NCBI RefSeq assembly: GCF_034190915.1
Contig: NW_026947489.1
Span: 59,768,001-59,832,000 of the forward strand
Source: Cavia porcellus
Lineage: Eukaryota > Chordata > Mammalia > Rodentia > Caviidae
Direction: 5' to 3'
Length of the DNA stretch: 64,000 nt
The notes beneath the pieces were generated by a model. That model saw only the letters and a list, made by a program, of their open reading frames with translations. It was not told the origin of the DNA and did no database searches. This document shows positions 1-13,000 of the stretch, one piece after another. A program made the translations under genes and the position numbers. Each line of letters opens with the position of its first letter. Within the stretch, counting starts at the first letter, position 1.

Positions 1-127
1 GGTCTGCAGAAGCTCCTGCTCTGAGATGCAGCATGCAGCATCACTGCCAGGACAGGGTGGAAATGACCCCACTGCTAATGTGGATGCTCAGGGGACCATC
101 ACCATGCTGCTCCTTGCTCTCTTTCAG

Positions 128-226
128 AGATCTTCGACCTGGAAACAAATGAACACATGCAGAAGGCTGTCAGTGATCGGCAGATGCCTAAAATAGAGTA
201 CAGGAGAATCGAGATTGATGACTACA
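128..226 (+). CDS. DPP6: DPP6 exon encoding IFDLETNEH...EIDDY
   Basis: Acceptor tttcag precedes base 128 and donor GTAAGT follows 226. It encodes the end of the propeller region ([20 protein letters not shown]). The first codon is completed by one base from an upstream exon outside the window, and the last base starts the Asn codon finished in the next exon. Confidence 0.95.
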
Positions 227-3200
227 GTAAGTACAAGTCTTTTTCCCTTTCACAGAAAAGCAAGCTGGGCCTGATGGCCCACACCTGTAATCCTGGCACT
301 AGGAGGCTGAGGCAAGAGGATCATGACTTTGGGCTATGTTGGGGCAACTTATTGCCTTAAAGATTCTGTCTCAGAATGGATTAGCTCAGTGTGAAGGCCT
401 TGGATTGGATCCCCCACAATGCAAAAAAATAAAAATTTGAAAAGAAAAAGAAAGCCGGTGGTATGTCAGAGATTGCCCCTCAGCCCTGATGGCCAGCACA
501 GGAAACACTCACCAGAGAGGCCAATGGGTTAGGTCAGGTCTCGGCTGGAACTCTCCCTGGTCGCCATGTGCTTGCACTGTCGTGGGAAGGGCACTCGTGG
601 ATTTTTCCAGGACTGCAGCCTCCATCCTCTGCCTGCAGGCCCTGGGTACCAACAGCTTTCCTATAGCTAGAGAGACATGTCTTGAGGCAGGAGAGTATGT
701 GCTGTCACAGCCTGAGGAGTACCCAGCACTCTACCCTGTGCCTGTCTCCATCCCTGGACCTGTGTCTGTGAGTGCAGACCCAGGCGTGGGCTAGCGCCCC
801 TCCTGACTGCCTCTCGGCAGTTTCACTTAGCGCCACTGGGGTGGCTCCTGGGTATGCCTCACAGCGGCAATCACTCCCCAGAACACTAACCAGGGTGCAA
901 TGCCCAGAATAGCCCCCGAAATTCCTCAGCCTAGAGCCCACCTCTATGTACCTCCACATCCTTGAGGCAGGGTCCTGCAGGGGTGTGGGACAGGACAGAC
1001 CTACTCAGAAAAGAGGTGTTGGCAAGGGGGCACCGCCCAGAATCCCCTGCAAGGGAGGTGGCCCTCCCTTGCCAAGTTGGCCTCTGCTGGAACCTGTCCT
1101 GGCTCCGCCAAGCACACACTCACAATAGCCCTGCGGTCTGGAAAGTGACCGCCAGTCAAATCCTCCAGACACTGCTGCTCTGCAGAGAGGGACAGTGAAG
1201 AAGACATGAGGGGCAGCCCCCTCAAGTCAGAAGAGCCCTAAACTGTAAACCCCCAAGCAAGCAAGGCTGTGGCAGTCCGCTTTTTCCCAGAATGCTCCTC
1301 TGCCCCGCCCTGGAGCATAGACCACCCCACCCCCACCCCCAGCTCCTCTCCTGGTTCCCTAACCCTATCCCTCCAGCTGGCTCTGCCACTGCTGTCCCCG
1401 AAGGTTTCCAAACCTTGACTGCACCTCTCACACAGCTCAGGAGTCAACCACAGCCCTCCCCGGCCTCTCACTTGTCCCCAGGACTCCAGTGTTGGGACAG
1501 TGGCCTAGAGGCTGTTGTGTTTCCAGGGCCTGTCCTCCTATTCTGCTCCCCGGAGGCTCAGGCCACCTGGAGACAGCAGTGGGCAGCAGGGGCTGGAATG
1601 CGGCCTCCCCAGCTCTCTCAGTGGCCAAGACCACCCCACACACACACATCTTGTAGATATTTGAGCATTAAAGTCCCCTGCCTATCTCTCCACCTGGCCC
1701 TGGGCCACAGGTACAGTTCGCAAGCCATTAACATTCACCCCAGATCTCTATGAGAAGCTGCCCCGGCCTGGGGATGTGTATGTTTAGGAATCTGGGCGGT
1801 AGTTAACATCAGTAAGGAAATCCTACATCCCTCTGTGTAGAAGCTAGATCTCTCTGTGCAGATCAAGCTGGCCTTGAACTCACGGCGATCCTCCTGCTTC
1901 AGCTTCCCCAGCTGGGACTACAGGCATGTACTACCATGTATGGCTAGGAGAAGCAGTTTCTTGAGACCTGCTTGTTCTTCTTCTCTTCCCCTTCTGCATT
2001 TCACACTGCCAAGGACCAAGCTCAGTGACCCTGGCAGAAGTAAGAGTCCTCTCTGGCTCCAGCAGACAGACCTGCCCAGCTCCTATCTACAAAGCCACCA
2101 GGCCGGGCCAGATCCTCAGCGCACTCGTACCCGGTCCCCATCTCAGCCTCCCTTCCTGGTCACCTCCCCACCCCAAACCCACTGCTCCCAAGTACCAGCC
2201 CACTGTGGGTGCTGCACACAGCACTGACTGCGCTCAGAACTCAGCCTCCTAATCAGCAGGTCCTGGTTTCCCTGGGCTCCCGCATATGTGGCTGCATTTA
2301 AGCTTCAGATTGGGAACACAGCCTCAGGGAGGTTGGGTGACACACCCAAGAGCACACATCTGGAGTCACTTTGATGACTCTGGACTTCCCACCCATGCCT
2401 TCCCAGTGTCCACAGCCTCCACCCGGGGACAGACACCCTACCCTCTGTCCCCGCGCCCTGACCTGGCTATGTTGGTCTCTCCCCAGACCTGCCGGTGCAA
2501 ATACTAAAGCCAGCCACCTTCACGGACACAGCCCACTATCCCTTGCTGCTGGTTGTGTAAGTATCACGCCATCATCTTCTGCAAGTGCTCTTCACAATCC
2601 TGGAAACCCCCGACATTTAGATGAGAGGGGCTCCTTGCCCTCCTGGCTGCTCTGGCCACTCTGCCAGTGCTGGCTGGGAGGAAGCAGAAGCCAGTGCTCA
2701 GGGAGCCTAAACAGCATCCCCAAAGCCTCCCCTGAGCACCCTCCATGTGTGTGAGACTCTGGGGGCCTGTGTTTAGACCTCAAGACAACCATCCAGTGCC
2801 CCATCAACACCCGGAGGGTATGGAGTCCAGTTGGGTTCTTGGCATGCTGGGCACCTCCCCACGAGGGGTTTCCAGTGCTAGCACCAAAAGCACATGGAGG
2901 GAGAGGCCACCAAAAGGGTTCACACCATCCCTGTCTACCGTCACCAGCCCTTCCTAGACTCAGGGAATGGCAGGGAACATGGAGCCCATGTGGGCCTCGG
3001 GGAGCTGGGCGAGTACAAGCCTGCACTGGAGTGGCTCTGGGGACATCAGGAGTCACTCCCTGAGTGAATGACAGGTTCCCCTTGGAGCTCCAGGTGACCC
3101 TGACAACTCACCCTACCATTGTTACTCCGGGGCCTGATTCCTAAGTTACAAAGAGCCTTTGTTATAAAGACACCCAGGGCATAAATTCCAGTGTCTTACT

Positions 3201-3294
3201 CTGGTTTGCTATTACCACTCCTCTGGATATCTGGACCAACTTCACACTTCGCCCAAAATCCCCCTAAGTACACATACACCTCTCTCTCTCTGTC

Positions 3295-3374
<80 letters not shown>

Positions 3375-6300
3375 CCTCACCACATTACATTCTTACAACT
3401 TTCTAAGAAATACTACATACTTCAAAGCCAGCTTCTTTCCTGAACTCAGAGTTCTCCAGGGATCATAAGGGAAAAACTGCAAAGCCTCTCAATTTACAAA
3501 ACTACCCACTTTCCTTCCAGAATCAGCTTAGGCGGGCATCCGAAGCAGAAGGAACGCAGTCAGGGGTGGCAAAACTTACCGCGTGTGCAGATGGGCTGCC
3601 GCCTGCCTCAGGGGCCAGTTTGCAGGACATGGCTTTCTGCTTGTTTGTTTCTTGCTATGACTTCAAATGTGACAGCAAGGAGATTTGGGGACTCCGACAC
3701 TCCTAAGATACTAGGCCAGCAATGCCTGCTTAAAACAAAAAAATACAAAAATAAACAGGACCCACATTCACAGAGAACAATCTCATGATGAAACACAGGC
3801 CCTTCAGCTGCCAGCCCCTGGCTGCAGCTCTCCTGGGCTGTCCGCTGTCTGCTCCCCTCCAGCACCCCACGTCACCTATACCTCATGGTCCTCGCAGAAG
3901 GTGAGCTCCCCGGAGAGAAGGCTGGGTCTGCGTGTCCTGGCAGCCCTGATTTTGGAAGGGAGCATGGCCATCTGTGGCCAACCCTGGACCATCTCTCTTC
4001 CTCATCCTTCCCCTTCAAGGGGAAACACAGTCACAGCAGCGTCACAGTGTTTTGGTCAGTGAAAGGGTGTGCAAGTGACAGTGATCCCGTAGGATTCTAT
4101 CACCTAGTGATGCATGTGTGAGTGCTCTGTGAAGTTCACATGGCAAAATCACCTAGCAGCGCCTTCTCAGAATGCAGCCCTGTCACTAAGGGATGTGGTT
4201 AGAAAATTTCTGTGTGAGGCAAGAGAATCACAAGTTCGAGCCCAGCCTGCATGGCTTAGCAACTCACTGAGACCTTGTAATGTAATAAAAACTAAAACCG
4301 ACCTGGAAATGTAGCTCAATGCAAAAGCTCTGGCCCAATCTGCTGTACAGTGTAAAAATGAAAAGAAAAAGCCTCGCAAAACCTCTTGTGGCCAGGGTTG
4401 ATTTAACACCCAGCATCCCCTTGAGAACAGCACTGCTGGCCGCAGTGCCAGGCTTCCCAAGAGCTTCAGTGTCACAGGCCTGTCACACGTGCTGCTTCTC
4501 ACAGATTAACATGGGACAGAGGATTTCTGCAAATGGCACCCATGTGACACCACTGAGGGGAGAAACCTAAGACCCAGTGGCGGAGTCCCGCCAGAGTCCC
4601 GCTATGCTAGGTTAGCACCCCATGGAGTCAGAGGTGGGGTTGAAGTTTCCCTTAGCAAATAGATGGCTCCTGAGGCCAGGGCAGAGGAGGAATCCCTGGG
4701 GCAGAACCATCAGACATGGTGTCAGCCACACTGTGAGGCCCTAACTGTCTCTTCCAGGGACGGCACCCCAGGCAGCCAGAGCGTGGCTGAGAAGTTCCAG
4801 GTGACGTGGGAGACAGTGCTGGTGAGCAGCCATGGAGCTGTGGTGGTCAAATGCGATGGCCGAGGCAGTGGCTTCCAGGGCACCAAACTCCTGCAGGAAG
4901 TGAGGAGGCGGCTGGGCGCACTGGAGGAGAAAGACCAGATGGAGGCTGTTCGGTGAGCTGGGGTCCTCAGTGCTGGGGCTGCTGACACTGGCCAGAGCCC
5001 CTGCATCTCTGCCAACCATCACCATAGCAGGCAGGGGCCATAGGGAAGGAAGGACGGTGAATATGAGGGGCTGCAGATGGTCCCCTGTTACCGCGCACAT
5101 CTGGGCAGTAGGAAGAAATGCACCCAGATTTTTTTTTAATTTAAGGAGAAAAAGAAAAAAACAGAAAAAGGGTACAAGTAATACAAAATTTAAAAAATAA
5201 ACAGTAAGAAATCAATAGTTAATATTACATATTCTCATCTTAGAAATAGTTGTTCAAGTTACAAAATTAAAGCATATAAAGTGGACTTTCAAACAGTGAG
5301 AGTGCAAACAGTTTTGTTCAATGATCCAAAAAAAAAGTAATATGGTTATCTATCTTATACACTTAAACATATATGCAGTTATAACCTTTAGAGCACTTTC
5401 TTTTCTTTTCTTTTGTACAATGACAATTACACATTTTGAGTTTTATTACTCCCACAGTTCTTATTACTTTTTTTGAAGAGAGTAAAACCAAATGCAACAT
5501 ATCAGAACAGAGTCAGTCAAATCAAAAGGATGGACATAATAGATAATGTAAAAACAAAATACAAGGTGATCAACAATGGTTACCATATTACCTCTTGCTA
5601 TTTTAAGAATTGCCAGTTATAATAAAATTGAACAAAACAGTAAAGAACAAAACCAAAGCATTGGAGACATTACAGGACTTTAAAAGAAGATAATAGTCAA
5701 CCAGAATGGGCGTCATAATGAATCTTACTGTCTTCACAGTTGTTGCCAATACTTTCGAACTTGGTACTATCAAGCAAAGCAGAATAGGGGAAAATCAGTC
5801 AAAACAAGATGGTGAGGGCAATACAGGATTTCAAATCAAGTTAATAGGAAAGCAAAGTAGATTACTATAATGTATCCTGCTATTTTTTATTTATTTTTCC
5901 CTTAATTAAAAAGGTAAAAATAAAAAGTAAATATTTTTTTAAAAAGGGGGATTGAGATAAGAGAGGGCATAACAACAGAACAGCGCAGGTCAAAACATAA
6001 CCATTTAAGCAAAATAGTGTTTCACCACAAGATATCCTGACATAAAAATAATTACCATAGTGTTTCTTTCCTTGAAATCTTTGAGTATAACTTCATATAC
6101 TGTAGCACCAAACATATCAAGACACTATAAAACCATTTAAGAGAATGACATTATTACAGGGTATTTAGAACCAATTAACAGAAAATGAACAATGATTTCT
6201 GTATAATCTCCTTGCCTATAAAAGTTTTTGCTTATATTATCATATATAATAAAATCCAATAAGATACAACCTTATAAGACCAATGGAGGCAGAAGAATAC

Positions 6301-9300
6301 AAGTTTAATGGGACTTCAAAACAAGATGATACTAAATCAGCACTAGCTATTATGATGTCGTGTTTTCTCCAAAATAGCTGTTCCTACCATCTGATCTTCT
6401 CTGCCTCATTTCTGTTGAGCTTTTTTTCTGTCCTTTGTTTTCAGTTTGTCATTCTTCATTTCGCTTTCTGTTCCATTCATTGTGGCCACTTTGCCACTAT
6501 TTCTAGAATCTTGGTATTTTCCTTTTTTAGAATATCCTGTAGTATTCTCTGTAGGGTTGAACTTGTGGTTGCAAATTCCCCTAGTTCCTCTTTATCCTGG
6601 AAATACCTTGTTTTTCCATCAATTTCTAGGGGCAGTTGTGCAGGATATACCAATCTTGGCTGGAGGTTATTATCTTTCAAAGCTTGAATTATTTCCCCCC
6701 ACGCTCTTTGTGATTTGATGGTTTGTGCCGAGAAGTCTGCTGTAATTCTGATGGGTGTTCCCTTGTAAGTGATCTGTTTCTTGTCTCTGACAGCTTTTAA
6801 TATTCTGTTTTTATATTGGATTTCTGGAATTTTGATTATTATATGCCTGGGTGTAATTCTGTTTGGGTTGTAGGTGGCCGGGGTCCTGTATTCCTCATAC
6901 ATCTTAGTATCTTTACCATTTGCTAAATTAGGGAAATTCTCTTAGATTATTTCTGTGAATAGCTTTTGTAGTCCATTTGTTTGTGTCCCTACTTCTTCTT
7001 TCATGTTCTTAATTCTTAAGTTATAGATCCTCTTATCATCTTCTAGCCTTTGTATTTTTTTTTTTTTTTTTTTTTTGTCTTTTTCGTTTTTATCGGTACC
7101 AGGGATCGAACTCACGACTGCCTGCTTGCAAGGCAGGCGCTTATGCCACTGAGCTAAATCCCCAGCCCCCTTGTATTGTTGCTGGGGTTTTTTTGTTATT
7201 TTTAAGAAGTTTTTCATTTCATGCTCCCATATTACAAATCTTCCCTCCAGTTCAGATAATCTATCCTTAATTTCTTTCAAGCTGTTATGCCACTTTTTGA
7301 TAGAGTTTTTAGTTTTCTGGTAATGTCTTTGAACCTGCTTCACGCATTCTATGTTTTCTCTATTTTCTCCATCAAACAATTCTCCCCTTTTTTTCTGTTC
7401 TTCCATTCCACCATCTGTTTTTTCTTGGGCAGTGCTTAGCATTTCTCTAACTATTCTATTTATATCTTGCTTCAGGTCATTAATAACTTCATTCCTGAAC
7501 TCGTCTATGAGGCTCTGCAGATAGCGCTTTATGTCTATTGATGCTGTGTCTGATATTGCATGTTTCTCAGGATTGGGGGCCGAGGACTCTTTCTTGTTGC
7601 TCCCTCTTCCCATATTTTTTGTTCCTGCTATACAAGCATGTATAGGAGGCCCAGTTTCTTTCCTTGTCATTTACCGTTTGTTTGAATTGCACCGGCTAGG
7701 TGTTCCCGCCCACTGCAGTGTACTAGGGAGACACAGACCTGGGCAGCCTATGCTGGGTCCTCCCCTCCAGGTCAACCTACCGAAGGCTTCACTGCTAGGG
7801 TGCACCTCCAGGCTCTGGGACCTGGTTTGGGCTAGCTTACTGGGTCTTAGTCAGCGGCATCACCCAAGCCAGGCACTCCCCACCAATCCCGCTTGAGAGA
7901 GGAATATGTGACTGAAGTCACTGCAACAACCTGTTCTGGCTAGTCTGCCCGGTCCCAGTATGTCCTTTGCTGAAGCCTCCTACTCTATGGAAGGGTCCCC
8001 GATCCACTCACTCACCTCAGGTCAATGCTCCCGGCCAGTCCTGCTCTCAACTCCATTCACCGCTTCCCACTCTCAGAGCTTTCACGCCTCTGTCCTTGCC
8101 GTGCCAATTGGGATGCAGCAGTGGCTGCAGGAAATTCAAATCACGGCTTCCAGTGGCGCGCACCCCAGCTTCCGCGCTGAGACCTTATCTGTTCCTGTTA
8201 TATCACCGAGATTGCATTTCCATTTGGTTTCTCTTAGTTTAGTTCGTTCCTGGGTTGTCAAAGTATATCTCCCCTTGCTTAGGACTTCTTGCCTGGCACC
8301 ATTCCTGGATTTTAAGTGCAGTTTCTCAGAGAGCCTCCAAAGCTGTTGCTATCTATCTGCCATGTTCTCCCCAAAGTCCCCAATGCACCCAGATTTGAGG
8401 GCTCCTCTTGTGCATCCTGGTCACCAAGGCTGCAAGACCCACCCTCCCCAGACCCCTGAAGACAGGCAGTGCTTGATGTTAAGGCGTGGGCACTCACAGG
8501 CAGTTATTGGGTTGCATTGTTTTCTGGAAATAAAAAGACACAGAGAACCCACATCAGGCGACCATGGTCCTCAGTGTGACTCCCGCTGAAAGAAGGGTGG
8601 AGAACTCTTTACCAGGCACAGATGCAGGTGCTCAGGGTGACAAAAGCACACATGGTAGGGATCCATGGTGATAACAGCTCCCCACCATGGGATGCAGATG
8701 TAGGGAACACAGAGCCTGGTCAGTGAGACCTGGTGCACCAGGGAACATGCATATCAGCGGGATCTCTGTACTGGCCTGGCACTGGTGTCCTCTGCCACAT
8801 AGAAGAGTTCATGTTGCTGGCTTTTCAGGGCCTCGTCCCCTTGTTTATCAAGACTGAGAGCACATGGATGCTCATGACAAATGATTCTAAACAATCCAAG
8901 AGTGACGGGAGAAGCCGTCCCTCCACCAGGAGTCGTGGGCCTGGTGAAGACCGAGGAAGCAACTTCTTCAAAGCTACGTGTTACAGATGGGAGACGCAGC
9001 AGGCAGAGTCCGGGGTCCCACCCTGGGGAGGGGATGGCCAGGCCAGCAGCCTGTGGGGTGCATGCAGGTCCTTTTCATCCTGCTGCACCTGCTCTGACTC
9101 CCCCCACTGGGGGCCCAGGTGGAACCTAAGCATCTGCTCAGCACCACAGGTCCCTGAGAGCTCAGAACCCAAGGCAAGAGGCTGCTTCTTCACGTACAGG
9201 GGATCAGACCTGAGGAGTGGGCACAGCGCATGTCCGAACACAAGGTGGAACCTCTTCCAGAAACAGTCATTGGGTCACCTGAATCCCAGAAGCTCACGGC

Positions 9301-9985
9301 TTGAGGGCTCAGGACATCTGCAGGCTAGGACATCAGAAACAACACTAGTGCCCAATGGCCTCTGGCCAGAGGAACTGTAATGAAGCTTCCTTAAGAAATG
9401 TTCCTTCTTCAGGGAGCAGCAGCAATTTTAGCAGGAGGTCAAAATCAGTAAGACCAGAAATCACTCGTGCCCCACAGCTCCCTAACCTGTCAAATTCCCC
9501 ATCTCCCACCTCGCCTTCCCCCCACACTCACTTCCCATCTTCAGGGAACAAGCAGAGGTATCTGTGCCAAAAAAAAGTGGAGAGCGATCGAGGCCCTTGG
9601 GGTAGGCCCAGGGGAGCCACTCAGACCTGCACCCCAGGACTAGAAGCAGCAAGCTGGTTTCCAGGCTAGGACATAAGAAACAACACGGGGCCCAGGGCCA
9701 GGATCTTTAAGGAAAAAAGAATAGGTTTGGCACTGGACACCAGTGCCAGTCCCAGCACTCAGGAGGCTGAGACAGGAGGCTCCTTGCAAACTCGAGACTT
9801 GCCTGATCTACAAAAGGCCACCCTGAACTGCATAGGGAGACCCTGTCTCAAAAAGACAAAAATAGAAGAAGAAGAGGAGGATGAGGAGGAAGGGGAGGAG
9901 GAAGAGGAGGATGAGGAGGAGAAGAAAGAAAAGAAAAAAAAGAAAGAAAGGAAGGAAGGAAGGAAGGAAGGAAGGAAGAAGGAAA

Positions 9986-10054
<69 letters not shown>

Positions 10055-13000
10055 AAAGAAGGAAGGAAGGAAGAAAGAAACAGGAGTTTCCACCACTCCA
10101 GAGACTCTACTGTGAAGGAGCCCAAGAGAGCCACAGGCCAGCCTTGGGCACACTGAGACTCACAGAGTGGGTAGGCCATGGGGACCAGAGGAAAAAGAGA
10201 GGGCATCGGGGGCAAGGTGGACACACAGCCTGTGGCAAGCTCACGGAAGAAACTGCGATCTGACTTCCCGCCCACTGGGCCCTCTTGGCTCCCTGGGCAG
10301 GAGCAGCCCACAGGTGGAAGGCATGCCGGCCCTCAGCCTGTGCCCACCCTGGCCCAAGGCAAGCAGAAGTAATGTACCATCCCTCCACACCCACCTCCGT
10401 CTGCCCTGGGGCCCCGCATGCCACAGCTCCTGCACTGGCTCAGGCTCATCATGCCACCAGGAGGCTGCACAGCCTCTCGGCTCTCAAGGCTCTGCTGTCC
10501 TGATCTTTGTTGTATCCCAGCATGGAGGACAGCCCTGCCTGGGGGGCACCCTGAGTGTCACCCATGTCATCATCCTTACCGCCTTCTCCTCCCCTATGGC
10601 TGTCCCACTTCTGGAAAGGGTGTTTGTCCACGTCACCTGGGCCTCCTTCCACCTGCACCTGGGACTGAGCTCAACACTCACGAGACAAGATGCTTCCACC
10701 AGGACACCGTGCAGGACATGCTCAGTGGTTGACTGTGGCCCAGAGCCAGAGCCCCTCTGCCTGTGCTGACCTCAGAGAAGCACCCCACAGCCCCTGTGCC
10801 TGGGAGTCACACGCCTATAAGTGGGGGATTAGGGGGCAGGTCAGCAGGAGTGGCCTTGAGCTCTGCAGATGCTGCATTTGCTCAGGGGCCCACAGAGGGG
10901 CCGCACAGTGCTCTGAGTCTGGAAATACCCTGGGCACTAACTAAACAAAAGTAGTGAGCCATCATATGAGCACCAGGACTCCTCCATCGTGAAGAGGGGT
11001 TCTCCTGCCTGAAAGGATTGGGGGGACGCGTGGGCCTTGGGGCACAAAGTCCCACTACAGAGAGCCCTGACCCTCCTGGTTCTCTCTGGCTGCAGGACGA
11101 TGCTGAAAGAGCAGTACATCGACAAGACGCGAGTGGCGGTGTTCGGACAGGTGAGTCTCCCTGTCGTCTCTGGGCAGGCAGGGGGGCTGCATCCTGCCAA
11201 GTTCCTTCCGGCTCACTGGGAAGTCTCTTCCTTGGTGGGAGCGTGAGTTCTTCCTGTGAACTGAGTTGCATTCCCAGCCCTTTTTCACTTTTTACTTTGA
11301 GACATGGTCTAATTGCATCACTAAGTTACCCGGATTAGGCTCAAATTTGTGATACTGCTGCAGGGTTGGTGGCCCACATCTGAAATTCCAGCACTTCAGA
11401 GACTGAGGCAGGAAGACTGCTGCAAGTTCAAGTCTAGCCTGAACTAAGGTGACTCACTGTCTCAAAAAAATAAATAAAAGTAAATACAAAGAAAATCATG
11501 ATCTTCCTGCCTCAGCCTCTCAGAGTTAGTCACTGCTTTCTGAAGAACAAGAGGTAAGGCTCAGCAATCCCAGCAGTGGGAGCTTCCTGGGTTAGCTCAC
11601 TTACCTCTGCTTCTTGAAGAAAGAAGAGAGGAGCCAGGTCTCCCCTGGAGGGGGCGCCCCAGTACTTTCCCTCCCAGGCCAGTGGGCTCCCACTACGGCA
11701 CCCAGAATGGGGAGGCAGGTGTCTGCCCCTGATGTCTGTGTTTGGTGAGAGGTGCAGAGGAGCATGGGAAACTCAGCCACTTCCACTCTCATGGGGCCTG
11801 ACCTGGTACAGCCCAAGCAGAGTCACACTCACAGTCACACACACTCATGCTCACACCACACCCACATGTGCTTCCACACTCATGCACATATACACTCATG
11901 TACACATGCTCATATACCTACACATGTGCACACATCTACATGTACTAAAGGCTCACACACCTAGCCACACATGTTTGCACGCTCACACTCACACATCCAC
12001 ATAGCCCCACGTGCGTGCACACACACACTACACCCAGCACACTCCTCCTGGAAGCTCACACCTCCCTCGGCCTACCCAGTGCCGTCCCTGGTTCCTGCCT
12101 CCACTACTCCCACCCATCTTGGCAGATGGCAGCACCTCTGAACCAAGGGTGTGTGGAAGACTACGGTCAAGGCAGAGCAGAAATGGAGGGTTCCCCCTCT
12201 GCAGCAGCACCAGGCCTGCACCTGGCTGGGGCACTGGCATTCGCCTCTCTCCAGGGGCGTCCAGTCTGTGGCTGGCCTAGCCTGCAGACCCAGGGTGCTG
12301 GAGGGTGTGTGTGCCAAGTGTTGCCCCGCAGCACACCCATCTTCTGTCCCCTGGTGCTGTGCCCAGAAGGTGGGGACCTCACAGCACACAGGATGTAGCT
12401 GGAAGGGGTCTCCTTTGCATCTCCACCTACTGCCCTGGAAGAAACTTTACAGTTGCAAAAATTCCTAAAATCCTCACTAACGCTTTGCTTCTCTCTCTGA
12501 ACTTCTCGTGGCGGAGGCCGGTTTCTGTGAGCGCTGACACTGACTCAGGCCCTGCCCCCTCCCTCTCCTTTGTGCCCCTCTCCAGGACTATGGCGGATAC
12601 CTGAGCACCTACATCCTCCCGGCCAAGGGGGAAAACCAGGGGCAGGTGTTCTCCTGTGGCGCAGCCCTCTCTCCCATCACGGATTTCAGGCTCTACGGTA
12701 ATGGGCTGCAGGGACCAAGAGTGCTGTCCCTAGCAGGGCCTGTTCCCCTCAGCACCTCTCTCCCTGGTCCAGGTGACCCGCTGTTGGGCACCCCCAGTTC
12801 GCACTGAACCCCGGGTCAACTCCCCCATCTGTGCTGAGCACCAGCAGAATTAGGGCAGAGTCTCGAGTTGTTTGTTGGGATGAAAGCCGTGAGCTTCCTA
12901 ACACCTACAAATCACACTGAAATGAAGCAGGGGTTGTCTGTCTGCTTAGGGTTCTGATCAGGACTGGTTTCGTTTTGCTTGACTGCTGTCCTGAGAAAAG

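Larger units (their letters stand above)
227..2486 (+). other. DPP6 intron
   Basis: Apart from the B1-ID composite near 255-450, an antisense B1 fragment near 1855-1950 and a MIR-like stretch near 2300-2400, I see no repeats or exon-like sequence. The open frames here lack homology that I recognise. Confidence 0.7.
5132..8381 (-). mobile_element. Full-length HAL1 (half-L1) retrotransposon, ORF1 only
   Basis: Reading from 8381 down: the element opens with GGGACTTTGGGGAGAACATG, an L1-like 5' UTR start with an ATGGC core, and has a GC-richer 5' UTR to about 7671. An L1 ORF1 reading frame follows (7670-6477), then about 1.3 kb of AT-rich non-coding sequence ending in a short A tail near 5132. 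No endonuclease or reverse-transcriptase sequence is visible between ORF1 and the tail. Identical 15-bp copies of aatgcacccagattt flank it (5117-5131 and 8382-8396), so it was inserted as one unit and is not an assembly of fragments. Elements with ORF1 only are known as HAL1 and depend on L1 ORF2 protein for mobility. The alternative is an ordinary L1 that lost ORF2 by internal deletion. Confidence 0.8.

Noticed and set aside
7057..7170. Possible tRNA-Ala gene
   Set aside because: The tRNA-like body is truncated into an ID SINE with an A tail and target-site duplication, so it is a retroposon.
9808..10311. Poly-Glu/Lys and poly-Phe/Leu/Ser open frames
   Set aside because: Produced by the purine microsatellite; no splice signals or homology.
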